A stretch of 64,000 bases of DNA from Coriolopsis trogii (lineage: Eukaryota; Basidiomycota; Agaricomycetes; Polyporales; Polyporaceae). Positions within the stretch are counted from its first letter, which is position 1, and each line of letters opens with the position of its first letter. The stretch covers positions 1,240,001-1,304,000 of the forward strand of contig JAHYIO010000033.1 of assembly GCA_020543525.1 (NCBI GenBank), written 5' to 3'. Below the pieces are notes generated by a model. It did no database searches and was not told the DNA's origin. It worked only from the letters and a program-made list of their open reading frames with translations. Both the position numbers and the translations under genes were made by a program. Below, one piece after another: positions 1-12,443 of this stretch.

Positions 1-694
1 TTACGCACTGAATATGGTGTCGCCAACAACACGGCCGAACAACGTATGTTTGCCGTTCAACTCGTCCGCGCGGTCTAACGAAATGTAACGAGTTCGCAGC
101 TCGTCCACGCATCACCTTCGAGGACAGAGCTCACCGAGAGTAATGAAAAACTGAGAGTCGTTCGAGTTCTTGGTGCCGTTGTTCGCCATTCCAACCAGAC
201 CGCGGTGTACGAACCGCAGACGAGGGTGAATCTCATCCTCAAATGGCTCTATTCATTGCGTTGTGGGACAGTATCGACGGCTCAGAAGGAAGAAGTACGT
301 ACCTCCGTAGAAAGACTCCCCGCCACCGCCAGTCCCTGTCCTGTCTCCCGTCTGAACCAAGAAGTCTTTCACAACACTGTAGGATGTAGGCAGTCAACGA
401 TCGACATGGGTCCACGCGCTCTGTACGATTGAAGCGCACCGGTGGAAGATGACTCCGTCATAGTATCCTACATAGCATTTCCATGAGCACATATCTCAAC
501 TGGATATACGGCGCGGCGTACCTTCCATCGCGAGGGCTATGAGGTTCCTACATGTCTTGGGTGTTTCCTGCAGAACACGGTCTCGGGTTGCGTCCTGCCG
601 AGCGACTTCGGATACATACCTTGGACCATAGTTCGATGTCTATCTCCCCGACCGTTGTCTCGAGAATGATGCGTCCACGAGTGGGTAGAGCCAT
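1..694 (-). CDS. CWC27: CWC27-like cyclophilin (peptidyl-prolyl isomerase of the spliceosome), 5' part
   Basis: Cyclophilin-fold protein of the CWC27 group, which works in the nucleus with activated (Bact) spliceosomes. Six exons can be joined in frame: 694-620, 567-522, 467-440, 376-303, 248-135 and 74-9. The last is followed by a GTGCGT donor, so the gene runs out of the window. The 134 codons begin MALPTRGRIILETTVGEIDI and include the family blocks VVKDFLVQTGDRTGTGGGGE, FEDEIHPRLRF, RGLVGMANNG and SQFFITL. The acidic leader ending in ELWSK is typical of CWC27 rather than of short cyclophilins. ATG 694 sits where CWC27 proteins begin. The start lies 182 bp from the divergent gene at 877, so the two may share a promoter. 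The C-terminal tail is not visible. Confidence 0.9.
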
Positions 695-876
695 GTTGGC
701 TTTGAAGGTGGTGGTGGCAAAGCACAGAAAGTCTATGACGCGCTTCGGCGCTCGCTGGACGCGTCTAGCACAAGCATCTCGAGTCCTGAAGTTGCCCCAC
801 GGTGCCTCAGCCTCCTTCACAACCACAGTCCCGGAAACTAAAGCGATCTAGTAGTCTACAAGCCCTGCTACACATC

Positions 877-1945
877 ATGGCACACGCTGGCCCAAGCTCG
901 TCGAAAGTCAATGGGTTCACAGATCAAATCGTGGAGAAAATGTCAGGGAGCCAGGGTGGCTTGAATCTGCATGCCATCGCGGGCAACCAAGCGCAAGCAT
1001 CCAAGGCAGAGCTACGTGAACTCCGAGACGCGATACAGCGGCGCCAGCTGGTCGAGAATATGTTGGAGCTCACAGGCACGTTCTTCCCCGGGTGGGTACC
1101 ACCGCATTCGATGCGTTCGCGTTTGCATTCGACCTTGACGAGCGGGGCATGCGCGGACCAGGCTGGATGCGATCAAACAGGCGAATGCGACACCCGATAC
1201 GAGTGCGTCTGTGAGGGAGCGTATGCAGGAAATGCAGAAGAAACACTTGGAGGAAGTCCGGACTCTACATCAGTGGCACGCACAAGATTACTACGACGAA
1301 ATGCTGGACGCGTCCCGGTCAAAATCTGATCATAATGACCCTGCGGTGGAAGTGCGTATTGTTCTCTTTTGCGCGTGAATCAGGACACGCTGACTTCGTC
1401 GGCCCTGTAGGCATTTTATAAGACGTTCCGGTCTTGCTACGACCTCGCTACTTCGTTTGATGACGAGTTGGATCGTCACCACTACGCCTACCTGACTGCC
1501 ATGGCTTCATTGCGCTTGAGACGAAAAGGGCTCGAAGCCCGAGACAAATTAGAGCGAAGGATTCGTGATAAGCAATTCCCAGCAAGCCTCGATGCATTCC
1601 ACGAGATCTCTACCAAAGACGCTAAGGTGCGCGCATGCCTGCTACTGGTAACTTTTCTCTAGTTATCTTCGTGAGCTGAGACGATGTATCGCGTAGATCC
1701 GTGTCGCTCGGTTCCTGACGGCGGATGAGATGGGACGAGAGCGCCTGAGGACGGAATTCAGTTGGACATGGTCCCAAGTGCAGCCTCTCATCTTCGAGTA
1801 CAACAACAATGTGAGTCAAAGACGCACACCCATCTGACTACATACTGAAGTCTTCGCGCAGGACGAGTTCAAGGCCGAAATTCAGCACCTTTTGCAAGAC
1901 TTGGAGGTTCGCGATCCTCGGAAGGCTCGGCAGACCTGGCAGTGA
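877..1945 (+). CDS. Coiled-coil protein of unknown function
   Basis: I do not recognise the family. Five exons join cleanly: 877-1091, 1162-1351, 1411-1626, 1697-1810 and 1862-1945. All introns are GT..AG, 59-70 nt except the 51-nt last one. They give 272 residues. The product is charged and rich in Glu, Lys and Gln. A central segment (about residues 72-135) contains RERMQEMQKKHLEEVRTL and a nearby stretch reads RLRRKGLEARDKLERRIRD, both likely helical coiled coil. There is no signal peptide or membrane segment. The frame is also open upstream to about 802, but without an ATG, so 877 was chosen. It is divergent from CWC27. A cytoplasmic or nuclear scaffold role is only a guess. Confidence 0.65.
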
Positions 1946-2692
1946 TTGTGATACGTTCCCATTCTTGCGAGAGGAATGCTGCCTCCAAATAACAGCGCTG
2001 CAACTGTCTTTTCTTGTCATGCTGATAGGAATTTGACTCCGATGCTCTCCTTCCTATCGTGCAGGCAGTCGTATCGGATGGAGGCCGGATTGCTACTCCA
2101 ACGCCTTTTGCACGACGAACCGGAAGACGTCACCAGATTGAGCCTTCCTTCCATATTCGCGGACTAACGAGTGCGACTATGTGTCCTAGGAGCACGGAGC
2201 CTGTACATATGTACGTAGCCTCGATGCATGGGCGGTCATGCTATATGTGGACGGTTGGGTTGGTGTTCCGTCCTGCTGATAATTGTCCTCCAACCAGACC
2301 ATTGCAGCTTCATTTCGGTGTGATACACGAGGCGACTCAAACCCAAGCTTGGGAGATCTGCATCCGTCGCTCAGATCTTGTGGGTCCTGGTTTGATCAAC
2401 TAGGTAATGAACCCTACCTGACTGGGCACCCATCACAGCACAGAGGTCGCTGTCTATACCACTCGGCAGTAGTAGTGATGTAAAGAGGCGAGAGAAGGTG
2501 TGCTAGGGTTGGTGGGAGGTGATGTGGGGCACACAAAGGATCCGAACCAGTGCCCAAGAACAAGGACAGTGCCACCGCCGCTCACCACCACGCGACTCTG
2601 GCATGCTGCACACACCGCCAAAACAGGCAGGTTACCTGCCTTTTCCGGTCACAACGCAGCCAGCCGCTTGGAGGCTTGCCGCTCCGAAAACA
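1946..2692. other. Intergenic, no gene recognised
   Basis: About 750 bp after the coiled-coil gene. The open frames are short, lack family motifs and do not connect through convincing splice sites. It probably holds the 3' UTR and the promoter of the small gene at 2774. Confidence 0.5.
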
Positions 2693-2700
2693 TATATAAG
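2693..2700 (+). promoter_or_regulatory. TATA box
   Basis: TATATAAG, followed by a pyrimidine-rich stretch (CTCTCCCTTCTCCCTC) ending just before an ATG at 2774. Spacing and context fit a fungal core promoter. Confidence 0.5.
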
Positions 2701-2773
2701 ACCTCGCTGTCAAGCCTACCCACTCTCCAACTCTCCCTTCTCCCTCAGCTAGCCTCCTTCTCGTCGACATGTA

Positions 2774-3038
2774 ATGGCTCCGGTTTCTATCTGGCTATGG
2801 CTTGGGATCTGTGGGGATTATCTGTCGGTGTGAATCGTGAGTCCCGCATCCCTCCGCCGCTGCAGTGCTCACTCCACAATTTCCTACGCAGTTGGGGCTG
2901 CTCTGGTTTCTGATGTGTGATGAAGATGACGACGAGGTGAGCCTTCCGATCTGACCTCCTGCCTCGCACAAGCCAATCGTTGACTCGCCACGCTCGCCAC
3001 ACTAGTCTCGACTTCTTCGGCCACACGACAACTTGTAA
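2774..3038 (+). CDS. Possible 43-residue membrane peptide
   Basis: Three exons, 2774-2827, 2892-2936 and 3006-3038, join in phase 0 to MAPVSIWLWLGICGDYLSLG, then LLWFLMC, an acidic DEDDDE and a short basic tail ending in HDNL. Donors are GTGTGA and GTGAGC, acceptors CAG and TAG. The first 27 residues are very hydrophobic and could form one or two membrane helices. A TATA box lies 74 bp upstream. An ATG-TAA start-stop pair overlaps the region just before the chosen ATG. No family is recognised. A non-coding transcript is an alternative, since the model rests only on phase-compatible splice sites and composition. Confidence 0.33.
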
Positions 3039-3778
3039 CGGAACGGCGACTGGTTACTGATGCTGAAGGATACTGTCACGAGCAACTCCTCAAGCTCTCT
3101 AGTGGCGACTTCGACGCTCAATATTCGACACTCTCGACTGCTGACAAATTATTCTCTGGCAAGCCTAACCTCGACAAAACTGGAAAACCTACAACTTCAA
3201 GATTAAGGCTGCTCGGCTTTCGGTGTTGTTCATTGACTTCGTTTCTGTTGCGCATGTCGTGTTGCTGCACGTGTTGGTCGTGGGATTCGCATGAGCAGGG
3301 GCGCGCAGTTAGGTTCTCGGGCGCAGGTGGGGAGCGGGTCCGATCCCCGCCCCTCGGGGGGAGTTTTGGTCGCAGTTCGGGGCAACCGGCTGCGACATAC
3401 CTGGGAAAGAGATTGAACACTTCACGCTCCCGTTTGCGGGGCAGGGCGGACGTATGTTATCTACGACGCACCGAAGGCCAGGTTATACCCCGCGTTCCTC
3501 CCTCAAATGGGCAGAGGCCTATCTCGCGTTACAAGTAATAAAGATGAATAGTCCCTGCTCCAACTCCTTGTGTGATCTAGTGACAAAACGTGTGCCTCAA
3601 GACAACGATGCAGCACCATACTTTCATGCCAACTTCGATTGTTACACAGCATGCGTATGACAGTGGTGAAAGTCTATATATGGTGGCGTGCAACAGAAAC
3701 GCGCCACAAAGACCAACGATACAACATAAAACCCAAAATAGCCTATGCAATCTCTCTAGAATGAGAGAGAAAGCTACA
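3039..3778. other. Intergenic with a GC-rich hairpin
   Basis: No gene recognised. Around 3334-3352 the sequence GCGGGTCCGATCCCCGC can fold into a 5-bp stem with a 7-nt loop, resembling a tRNA T-arm. The remaining tRNA arms cannot be drawn around it. The right part is probably the 3' UTR of the VPS9 gene. Confidence 0.35.
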
Positions 3779-6700
3779 TTACTCCTCATGGAAGCCACCC
3801 ATCGCACGAACAGCTTCCACCAATCGCTTGTACTCCCGCAACAACTCACCCACCTCTGAGACTTTGATATCGTCCTCTGTGCATGCCATGAACCGGGCAT
3901 TCGGAGGCGAAATACGGATAGAAATAGGTGACTGAGCACGAGACGACGTTGGTGACTCAATATGCTTCGGAGGGACGTGCGGCGGGACGAGCAAAGATGA
4001 ACGCCGCGACGCCGGCGGTGACACCTGAACATTTACGAACACGGTCAACACCTTCAACTGCTCAATCAACAGCAGAGCGTACCTTCGTCGCATCACCCTG
4101 TCCGCTTCCAGACAGCTTAGACAACCCAGGAACGCTCGCCAGACGGTCGGCAAGACTCTTCCTCCCCGACGTCGTCTTCCGCTTGCGCGCCTGCCGACTC
4201 CGCTTGCTCATCATGCTCTCAAAGCTGCGTATACTGCGGGAGTCGTACTCCTCCTCTTCCTCGTCCTCCTCGTCCTCTTCCTCTCCCTCGCTCGACTCCT
4301 CCGACCCGGACTGGTCGTCGGGCCGCATTGACCAGCTCGACCCCGGTCGGGAAGGGGGAACCTCCACCAGCTGCTGCCCGGCCTCTTCGCCCAGCGCCGA
4401 CTTTGACCGCCCGGGAAGCGACGCCGCGATGCTCGCGATCGAGAAGTGGGTGTCGCGCCGGAGGAGCCCGAACCGCGGCTGCGCCAGGTTCCACGGGGCC
4501 GCGCTCTGGTCAGCGTCGATTGGCGGTGTAGGTACTTCTGGGTGAGTCTCCGACGTCTGCTGACCGGGTAGGAGCGCGCGCAGGACACCAAAGGACGTGT
4601 CGACGACGCCGGTCAGCACCTTGTTGGCTGACCCCGCCAGCGCGTCTACCTGCTGTTCGACGCGACCACGTAGGCTGGACTGAGGCAGACGGGGCGACCC
4701 GCCCTCGGAGTTCGGTCGAGATATGGGGATGGGTGTCAGCTCCGCGGTGCTGTCGGAAGTCGTGAGTGCGCGCAGTAGAAGATCGTAAGAAGGAACGTTG
4801 TAGGAGGAGGGACGAAGCTTCGGTGACAGCATGCGCTCTGGTCATGCATGGCAGACACCGAAGCAGTCACTGCTCGATACCAGATGTTCCCACAACACAG
4901 CATTGCAGGCCATGTCCGCAAAGACCGAACGCGCTGAGAAGCGTACCTTATAACCATCTTCTCGCTTTCTCCGAGCCCGAGCGCTGCGAGGTCGACATTC
5001 TCTAGGAACTCAGCGACGGCCATGAGGTTGATCAGACAATACCCTTCTTCCCCGCCAGCGGCGCGCTCACGCCTGAAGCGCTGGGTGAAGAGAAGATGTG
5101 AGACGAGATGAGGAGGGTTGGCCTTCACCACCGCGAAGATCATCAGCGGCAAGATGATGTCGCCGGAGACAGGGGTGGGCGCCGACTGCGGAGAAGCAGA
5201 GGAGGTTTCTGGGGGAGGTGATACGGTGAGGATAGGAGAGGACGCGTCCGTTGAATCTGATGTTCCGGAGGCGTTGTCTGGAGTGAGGAGCGCGGTCCTC
5301 TCAGTTGCTGCTACCGGCTGAAGCTCAGATCCAGAGGGCTCGTCGCTGGGAGAAACGACGACTGCTGGTGCGGGAGAAACAGCCCTGCCCAGCTCATCAT
5401 CCTCATCCTCAGGATGGACCGACTTCCCGAATGACGAAGCCATAGGTGTCTTCTGATCTAACATCTCCTCTTCCGCCTTCAAGCGCAGAGGCGGCAACTT
5501 CGAGAGACCATCTGTGTCCACGCTTCAGAGTACGTCTATGAAATACGGCTATGCAGCGCACCAACAAGGATTTTGTGGACGGAAACCAATGTAGCTGCTT
5601 TCTCTGCAGGAGACCGGCAGACAGAGTCAAGCTGTACAAGAGCTAGTCGAGATCATAAGCAACACGTTGGGTTTGCCGACTGCTCGAGACTTACTTTGAC
5701 CACACGCCTTGACTAGCGCATCGACTTGCCGCCCTGCCTCACCTACCTCCACGCCAAGATGACCGAGGCCGAGGTCGAGCAGATTGACGGCAGCAATTCG
5801 GCTCGATAATGCCTCGTCATGGGAAGCATCGTCCGTCCCTGGGGGCAGAAACAGCCTTGACAGGGATAAACGTCAGAAAGGCACCATCCCAACCAGAGCT
5901 TTGTTGTTCCAAAGGACTTGCCTGTCATAGAAGACTGAACATACTGCCTTCTCCACAGCTTCCATAACACGATTAACGTGCGCCATCTTCGGACTCTCGG
6001 GCTCGTCTTCATGGACACTGTCATGCACGCCCTTCTCCTTCTCGGTCGTCTCCTCCTTGTCTTTCTCGCTCTCACCTTCGCTCCCGCTGCTGGCTTTCCC
6101 GTGTCTACGCCACCGGCCCTTGTGTTCCGCTCTCGCGGCATCTTCCGCCCAGCGTTTGCCAACCTCCTCCTCAAGGTCGTACCAAAACTCTTGCACCCTC
6201 CTTGCAACCTCCTCGATCCCTCCATCTTCGACGACATCCGTCAATTGCTGGGCGACCTCCCGTGACGACCCATCTGACCCTCCAACCCCTCGTCCTCGAC
6301 CAGGGCTAGCGGCCGCCCCGAGCCCGCTAACGCGTCGACGATCGCTGTTTGGAGCGTATGCGACAGGCCCCAACCAATGGGTCTCCTCGATGACACGCAC
6401 CCGAGCCCATTGAGGGACGCCCTCGATCTCTAACGCGTCGTCGAGTTCAGCACGGAAGGCACTGACGATCCCGCCCAGCACTTGTCCGCGCTGTATGCGC
6501 GCGCCGATCACATAGGCCGGCACGTCCAAAGCTGGCGCGTGCTCCCCTGCGGGAGGATTGAGGGTCGCGAGCGGTGAAGCTGTCGATCCTGGTGAAGATG
6601 AGACAGGCTCCCCGGGCAGAGGTGCTGGAGACGTCGTGGGGCTCGCCGGAGGAGGTGGCGAGCTCGTATTCGCACGTCCGAACAAGGAGGCGAACGGGTT

Positions 6701-7777
6701 TGAGAGTCGTGCAGCGGCGCCACCTGCTGAGGGAGAAGGGAACGTTTGTCTAGCGCTCGGGCGAGGAGGGAGAGGAGGTCCCTTTGCGTGCGCAGCGGGA
6801 CGCGGAGGGAGGGGTAAGCTGCTCGTGTGAGTGTGCACATCGAAGGAAGGGTACAGGGGCGGGCCCCTCTGATGTCTAGAATGCCCATCGTCGGAGGAAG
6901 GGGGTGAGGAGGACAGAGGTCTCGGGAGGGGAGCAAGCGACGTGAATGCTGACGTGCGGGTTGAGGGTACCAGCAGAGCTTGGAAAAGTTTCGACGACGG
7001 CGAGAGCGTGCTCCGGAAGGTGAGTACAGTACTTTGTGCGTCATGATCGCAACGAATGTTGAGTACACTGTGATCAGCAAATGCAGTTGGCAGTAAGGAC
7101 TCTTGTGCGCGTACTCTTTGATTTGTCCTCGAAGGCCCGAGAGTGTGGTCACATTGGTAGTCCTGGAAGCCGCGCTACCGTCACAAAACGCGATATGATC
7201 TTTTATGAAATCCGGCGTGACCGCAACGTTCGATGGGTGCGCATCGCGAGGCAGGAGGAGGGTAGCCTGCGCGGGCACCAAGAAAGCGTGAGGTGGGCAC
7301 GAGAATGCTCTGGTATGCGCTCACCTTGCCTTCCGTAACCGCATTCCACAAGTCGTTCCATTCCTGCGCCCTGTCCGCCTCGAGAGCAAACTTCTCTAGG
7401 ATCATCCATCCAGTGCTCGCCGCATCAAGCCCAACTTTCTGTGCCGCTGCCTTCAGGTGCATGAGCTGCAGACGGTTTGCTGCATCGCGATCCGAGGGTA
7501 TGGGGTGGGATGTAGCGCCTGTTGCAGGAGTTGTTGTCGCTGGGGATGGTGCTCCTCGTTGCCTTGGAGTGTACGGCACATAGCGAGGGGCAGCGACAGC
7601 TGGGGCGTCGACGCTGCCAGATGCAGTAGGTGTGTTCGTAGACGCGACAGAAGATGGACCAGGCGGGGGAGAGAGAAGCGGATGTGCGGTGAGGCCCTCA
7701 TGAGATTCCACTCGCGGTAGGTTGATGCCAGACCGCCCTATGGACCCTGTAGGGAAGAGACCTTCGCGCCGAGACAT
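3779..7777 (-). CDS. VPS9-domain protein, probable Rab5/Vps21 guanine nucleotide exchange factor
   Basis: Eight exons: 7777-7325, 7266-7115, 7067-5922, 5855-5695, 5603-5562, 5511-4947, 4749-4083 and 4024-3779. They give 1143 residues, with phases consistent throughout. The long N-terminus (about 1-550) is Pro/Ser-rich and likely disordered, apart from a helical segment near 110-150. The VPS9 core begins near 560 with VFYDRLFLPPGTDDASHDEA, continues through NLLDLGLGHLGVEV and HKILVDGLSKLPPLRLK, and after an insertion resumes at DIILPLMIFAVVKANPPHLV and ends at STAELTPIPISR. About 90 acidic and Ser/Pro residues interrupt the domain. The C-terminus has a strongly acidic Glu/Asp run and ends with a short helix. 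By family it should activate endosomal Rab5-type GTPases. The intron 5921-5856 has a GC donor (AG|GCAAGT), required to make RLFLPPG. Confidence 0.88.
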
Positions 7778-10700
7778 GAGCCTCTCAGATATAGTTCTTG
7801 CAGCTGAGGATTTATATGATGTCTCTATACTTGTTGTTAGCTTTATTAGCTTTAGGAGTTTGGGGGTTCAATGGATCAAACGTGAATGAGAGCATTGCTC
7901 AGGTGCATGAGTGCTCGGACATGGCGGAACTCAGTGTTGGATTCATCGCCGCTCTACACAATGTGCAGGTTCGCGCTACTCTGTATGGCCCAACCGATCC
8001 ATATCCGTCATACCATACGTTTCTCCTCGTATGCGCCGCTTAGGTAGAGATGTACTCACATGGATCTAGAGGGAGTGCGTTGTACTCGATTTTGTTACGA
8101 CTGAGTTTGTCCGCTGACTGTTCTAAGGTCTTCGTGGCCCAGGGTTAACGCAAGACACAGGCTGGACGGGCGAGTAGGTCCTCGCCGAAGTGGACTGATT
8201 TGTTATTTATCGGTCGTGTCGCCCTGCGCAGTGTAGTCCAAAGCACACGTAGCAGACAGAACCAGTGAAGAGGAACAAGGTGTTGCGACCTGAAGACCAG
8301 ACGAGCAGGTCAGAGTCGAAGAAGTAAGGCAATGCTTAGGACATTGATGATCTTCAGCAGCTGCTGCTGCCAGTACCGCTTGGCACGGATAGACGCGCGT
8401 CGACGGCATGAGCGCCCGATATAGACGAGTCCTCTGGCGGCCAGATCCGATCGTGTGCATCCATCTCCCAATAGCGACTTGTGTGCCACAACTATTGGAG
8501 CACATGTGCGCAGAAACGCTGTTCTACACTCATTGGGCGAATAGAGCCGTTAAGTGTTTCAGGGAATTACTCAGTGGGGCCCAAAGCTATTCAACGCTGA
8601 ACCAAACCGCGCTGGTCCGGGAGTCTGGACTTGGGCACTCACTAAGGATCTACGCCGCCCGGAGCCTACATTCACTTGTAAAGACAGTAGGCAGCGATGG
8701 CATCTGGAGAAATAAGCTGAGTACTACTGCAGAACTCTGGATATTCCCCTGCCAGACGTATGTGCGCGGTCCCATGCCGGTTTGCGGCCTGTACGCAATG
8801 TAAATGGTAGCTTCCAAGGTCCTCGGGTATAGTATGAAATGGATATCTCGATGCCATTGAGTACAGTAGCAAGGCTCGCAAGTTTCCAGCCACCTATGCG
8901 TAATAATTGCATTCAAGAAGTCAAGAGCCTACTCGATTCTCGGATGCAGTGCCGTCATTATACCGTATTGCTCCCAGGCCTAAGACTGTCCGGATAAAAG
9001 CGTGGGGTTCCCTGCCTCCGCATCTCGGATATTGGTGAGCTGCGGAGCCCTTGTGGCTTGGCTTCCATACGTGCATGCCCCTGTGCATGTGAGTACGTAC
9101 TGATCGTCACGGGGCGTACAGTCGGAGGATGTCCGACCACGGACTGGAAGCGGCCGAGTGGGTCAGAATGCTCAGCAACTGTGTCAAGCTCAGTGTTCAC
9201 TCCCGTGTCCACATAAAGTGCAAGCCACAAAGAGATACGTTGGCGAATGAAGGTCAGAGACGACTGGAGGGCAGAAAGTTCGGATACGGACCGGGCTTGT
9301 CAGCTCGGACTCTCGTCGATCCATCGGGTCACCCGAGGTAGGCGGGTGTTGGGGGACGCGAGAAACTGCAGTAGCGCCACACCGAGCCCAGCCTGTTTTG
9401 ATCTTGACCTCGTTCATTCACCAACAACCTTGCTGGCTCATCAGTGTCCGTCCCCGAGAAAAGACGGAGGCGAGTTTGGCACTATCGACTTGCGTACAGT
9501 TACAGCACTGTACATCCGATACTGGAGCTGTGGCTGCCGACCGAGGGCGCCAGAAATCCCGCGCCAGAATAGCGCGAAGTTTCTAGCTGGCCAGCCCTCG
9601 GGCTCGCTGAGCCACTTTCCCACTCCGGAGAACGCTGGGCATCTCATGATTGCGATTCAGGTGTCTTTCATGCCTCCATCCAGGTAGGCAATCAACCAAG
9701 AACGCCGAGTTATGGCACTTCTAGCGTCCACGGTCAGCCTAAGGGTCTGGAAACATGTACGTCCCCTGAAACATACCCACCAGAAATTCATCCTCTCTGC
9801 ATCGAATACGAGGCTGCCAGCTCATTCTGTCCAGGGAGCGCGTACGCGAGATCGCACGCGAGCGCGGACTTACTGTGGTCTGAGTAACGTCAAGCAGAAA
9901 CATAGCAACGCTCACCGACATCGGTTTCACCCCTGGAGAGACGCCCTCCAGCCCCAACGGAAGCACGAGGACACTGGTGACACTGGCGAACCCTGCAGAG
10001 GGTCTGAACAATTGCACGTCGCCCGCCCGACGCCGCCGCCGCTGCGCCCGACAGCAGTCTCAGCTCGCCGCTGATTGCGTAATTATGAAGCCGGCAGGCG
10101 GACGACCCGCGCTGACCGGATTCGCCGCGACGCCGCCCCAAGTCGGGGCCGACGTGGCGGGAACCACTTTGGGGCTCTCTGACTCTTGCGGGCGGCGCCC
10201 CATCACCGTCAGGGAGACCGGAGCGAGAACGCGAGCCTTTCCAGAGAGGCTTCGAGAGTGGACGCGAGAGCCTTGGCGGGCGCGCGAGGGTCACCACACT
10301 TTTATTATTATCGACCACTGGCTGTCGTCACCACCGTGCAGCGTGCCCGCCGCAAGCGCGTCTGAGCCGGGATCGTCGCCGGTGTCCGAGTCGGATGCGC
10401 GAAGGCGGAGCGCCGCGTGTGGCCCCTAATTAGCAGAACCGGCGAAGAAATGTGGCGGACGGGCCACAGGGTGGACGATGCGAGCCCTGGGGCATAGACG
10501 ACGTGCGGCCGGGGCGTTAGTTCGCTTGCTTCTAGCTCGAACGTCTCAGGCCGAGGCGCGCAGGATGGTCCGACGGGCAGTCGGGTTGCTCGGCTACGGG
10601 GGTTGAGCACAATGGGCCGGCGAAAGAGACATGCGCGGCGTACATATATATCTGTCTCAGCGAACAGTTACAGAGCTTCGCATCAGGATTTGCATTACGG

Positions 10701-12343
10701 TCAGTTCGATCCTGAGTGATCAAATGCAGGCTTCGGTCAGTCATGATAGCACGGACACCGATGTCACGACGTTGCGAGCACGCATCATGACATTGAATGC
10801 ATGTAGCTGAGACAGGCAAAGTGAATCACTCAGCTTGGTCAGGCCCATGGCTAGAAGACGTTGGTGCGAATCGCTAAGCCGTGGGAGGCCTGAACGAGAG
10901 CTACGGTATATCTATAACGCCCACCACAGTGATATCTAGTGTCGCAACTTGCGATGCTATCGAGACTCGTACGGTTCCGTCCAATGCCGATATCTGGATG
11001 GTGGTATTAGGTATTTCCATCGAAATGCTTTACAGGGCCCAAACCTCAAGAGTCAGTTCACGTCGACGCAACTCCCATGAATGCTTACCAGACAAGACAT
11101 ATAACCGCGTTCTGCCGCTGCGCATACCAACTGCCCGGTTGTGATCGTACATTCCCCATGTATCCGAGGCTCCGAGCTCTCTCCGTCCGGCCCGGGGTTA
11201 TGTACGCACCCCGCATTGGCTAGGCAACAGAGCGTGCCTTCGTGCCGCGCCGGCGCGCATGTTGTCAGCCTTACCAACACGTCACGTCGGTGGGCATGCA
11301 CGGCACGAGTCGCCACGAGAGCAGAACGAGTCGGCATGACTCGATATCCGCCGACTGACATGAGATCGCACGTACCCCCGGGGGGTGTGAACGCGCAGAC
11401 GCGTCACCGACGTCGGCGGCTCAGTCACTCGCGTGAATGCCCGGGGGAGCGGTGATTACGGTGGATTGTGCGACGACATTGAAAATGGACCTTATCGGGA
11501 TATAATGCGACGAGCTGTAGAAGACTCATCCAAGAGTCATGGATCATGATGGTGATGGATGTCCTACTTCAATAGGACATACTCAATCCCAACGGACTGT
11601 CGCAGGGGGTTCGGAGTCTCACGGCTTACGGGGTAGCAAAGAACGGCACTCACGAGTCTCGAGATAGAGATAGAAGGTGGACTACGAGGGCGGCAGAGAA
11701 GGCTCCGAAGGTGGGTTGGCTCCAGGAGTTGGAATCCTCCGAGTTGGAGGAAGGCCAACGCCGGATATACCCAGGCGCTCGGGGTCAGGGACGAGTGGAC
11801 AATTATGGAGGGCACGCGTGGGCAAGTGGCAATACCCACGGACTGAGGCGCTGTCTCAGTTGGCGAGAGGCCCTGTGATCTAGATAAGGAGCACGAACGT
11901 TACGTGTGAGCTCGCCAGGCGTTCTGGAAACCCGCAGTCCGTATGTCGCTCTAGTCGTGCCGCATGCGGCGACTCACGGTGTCAGCGCTATTGTCTCCTC
12001 CGAGCGTTGGAACTTGCGTCCTTCGTTGAGGACGTTGGTCGCGCAGACATGAGCATGAGACGGATCGGCGATGGGAGGTCAGAGGCGGAACAGCGCCCTT
12101 GTGCGCCCTAGGCGAGCCATGTGGGCGGCGGGACAGATTCCGGTGCAGACTGGAGGATTATGTAACGGGAAGGTCAGAAGCGTTGTGGCGGCGACCCCGG
12201 CGGCAGCGAAGGCGGGCGAAATTACTATATGAGTACGCATCCATGAGGGCGCCAGAAGGCCTTAGTCCCCGTTCTCGACGGACTCGGTCCTCTCCTTCAC
12301 CAGTCACTAGCGCAGCCGGCATTCTTGTTTCTTGGCCGCCTCG
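7778..12343. other. Gene-poor stretch, no intact gene recognised
   Basis: About 4.6 kb with only short open frames on both strands. None carries a known motif or joins to neighbours through believable introns. The part near 10.0-10.6 kb is GC-rich and the frames there look like composition artefacts. Together with 14.2-18.8 kb it flanks a BUD6 relic and a MITE, so this looks like a decaying repeat island, though I could not name other elements by eye. Confidence 0.45.
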
Positions 12344-12350
12344 TATATAA
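12344..12350 (+). promoter_or_regulatory. TATA box of the BUD6-like relic
   Basis: TATATAA, followed by a long C/T-rich leader up to ATG 12444. This suggests the truncated copy kept, or acquired, a usable core promoter. Confidence 0.45.
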
Positions 12351-12443
12351 CCTTTCTTGCATCCCTCCCTCCTCCCACCGCGTCCGCACCCATTTCCTCC
12401 GACCCAGCCTCAGCCTCCGTCCCCTTATCCGCCCTCCATCATC

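Noticed and set aside
3334..3352. T-arm-like hairpin GCGGGTCCGATCCCCGC suggesting a tRNA
   Set aside because: The loop lacks the TTC core, and no acceptor, D or anticodon arm can be drawn around it.
4219..4591. Arg-rich alternative minus frames inside the VPS9 gene
   Set aside because: They overlap the acidic and Pro-rich coding exon and are its shadow in another frame.
7816..8043. Hydrophobic start (MMSLYLLLALLALGVWGF) resembling a secreted protein
   Set aside because: Composition is AT-rich and unlike coding exons here. No conserved continuation, promoter or splice support was found.
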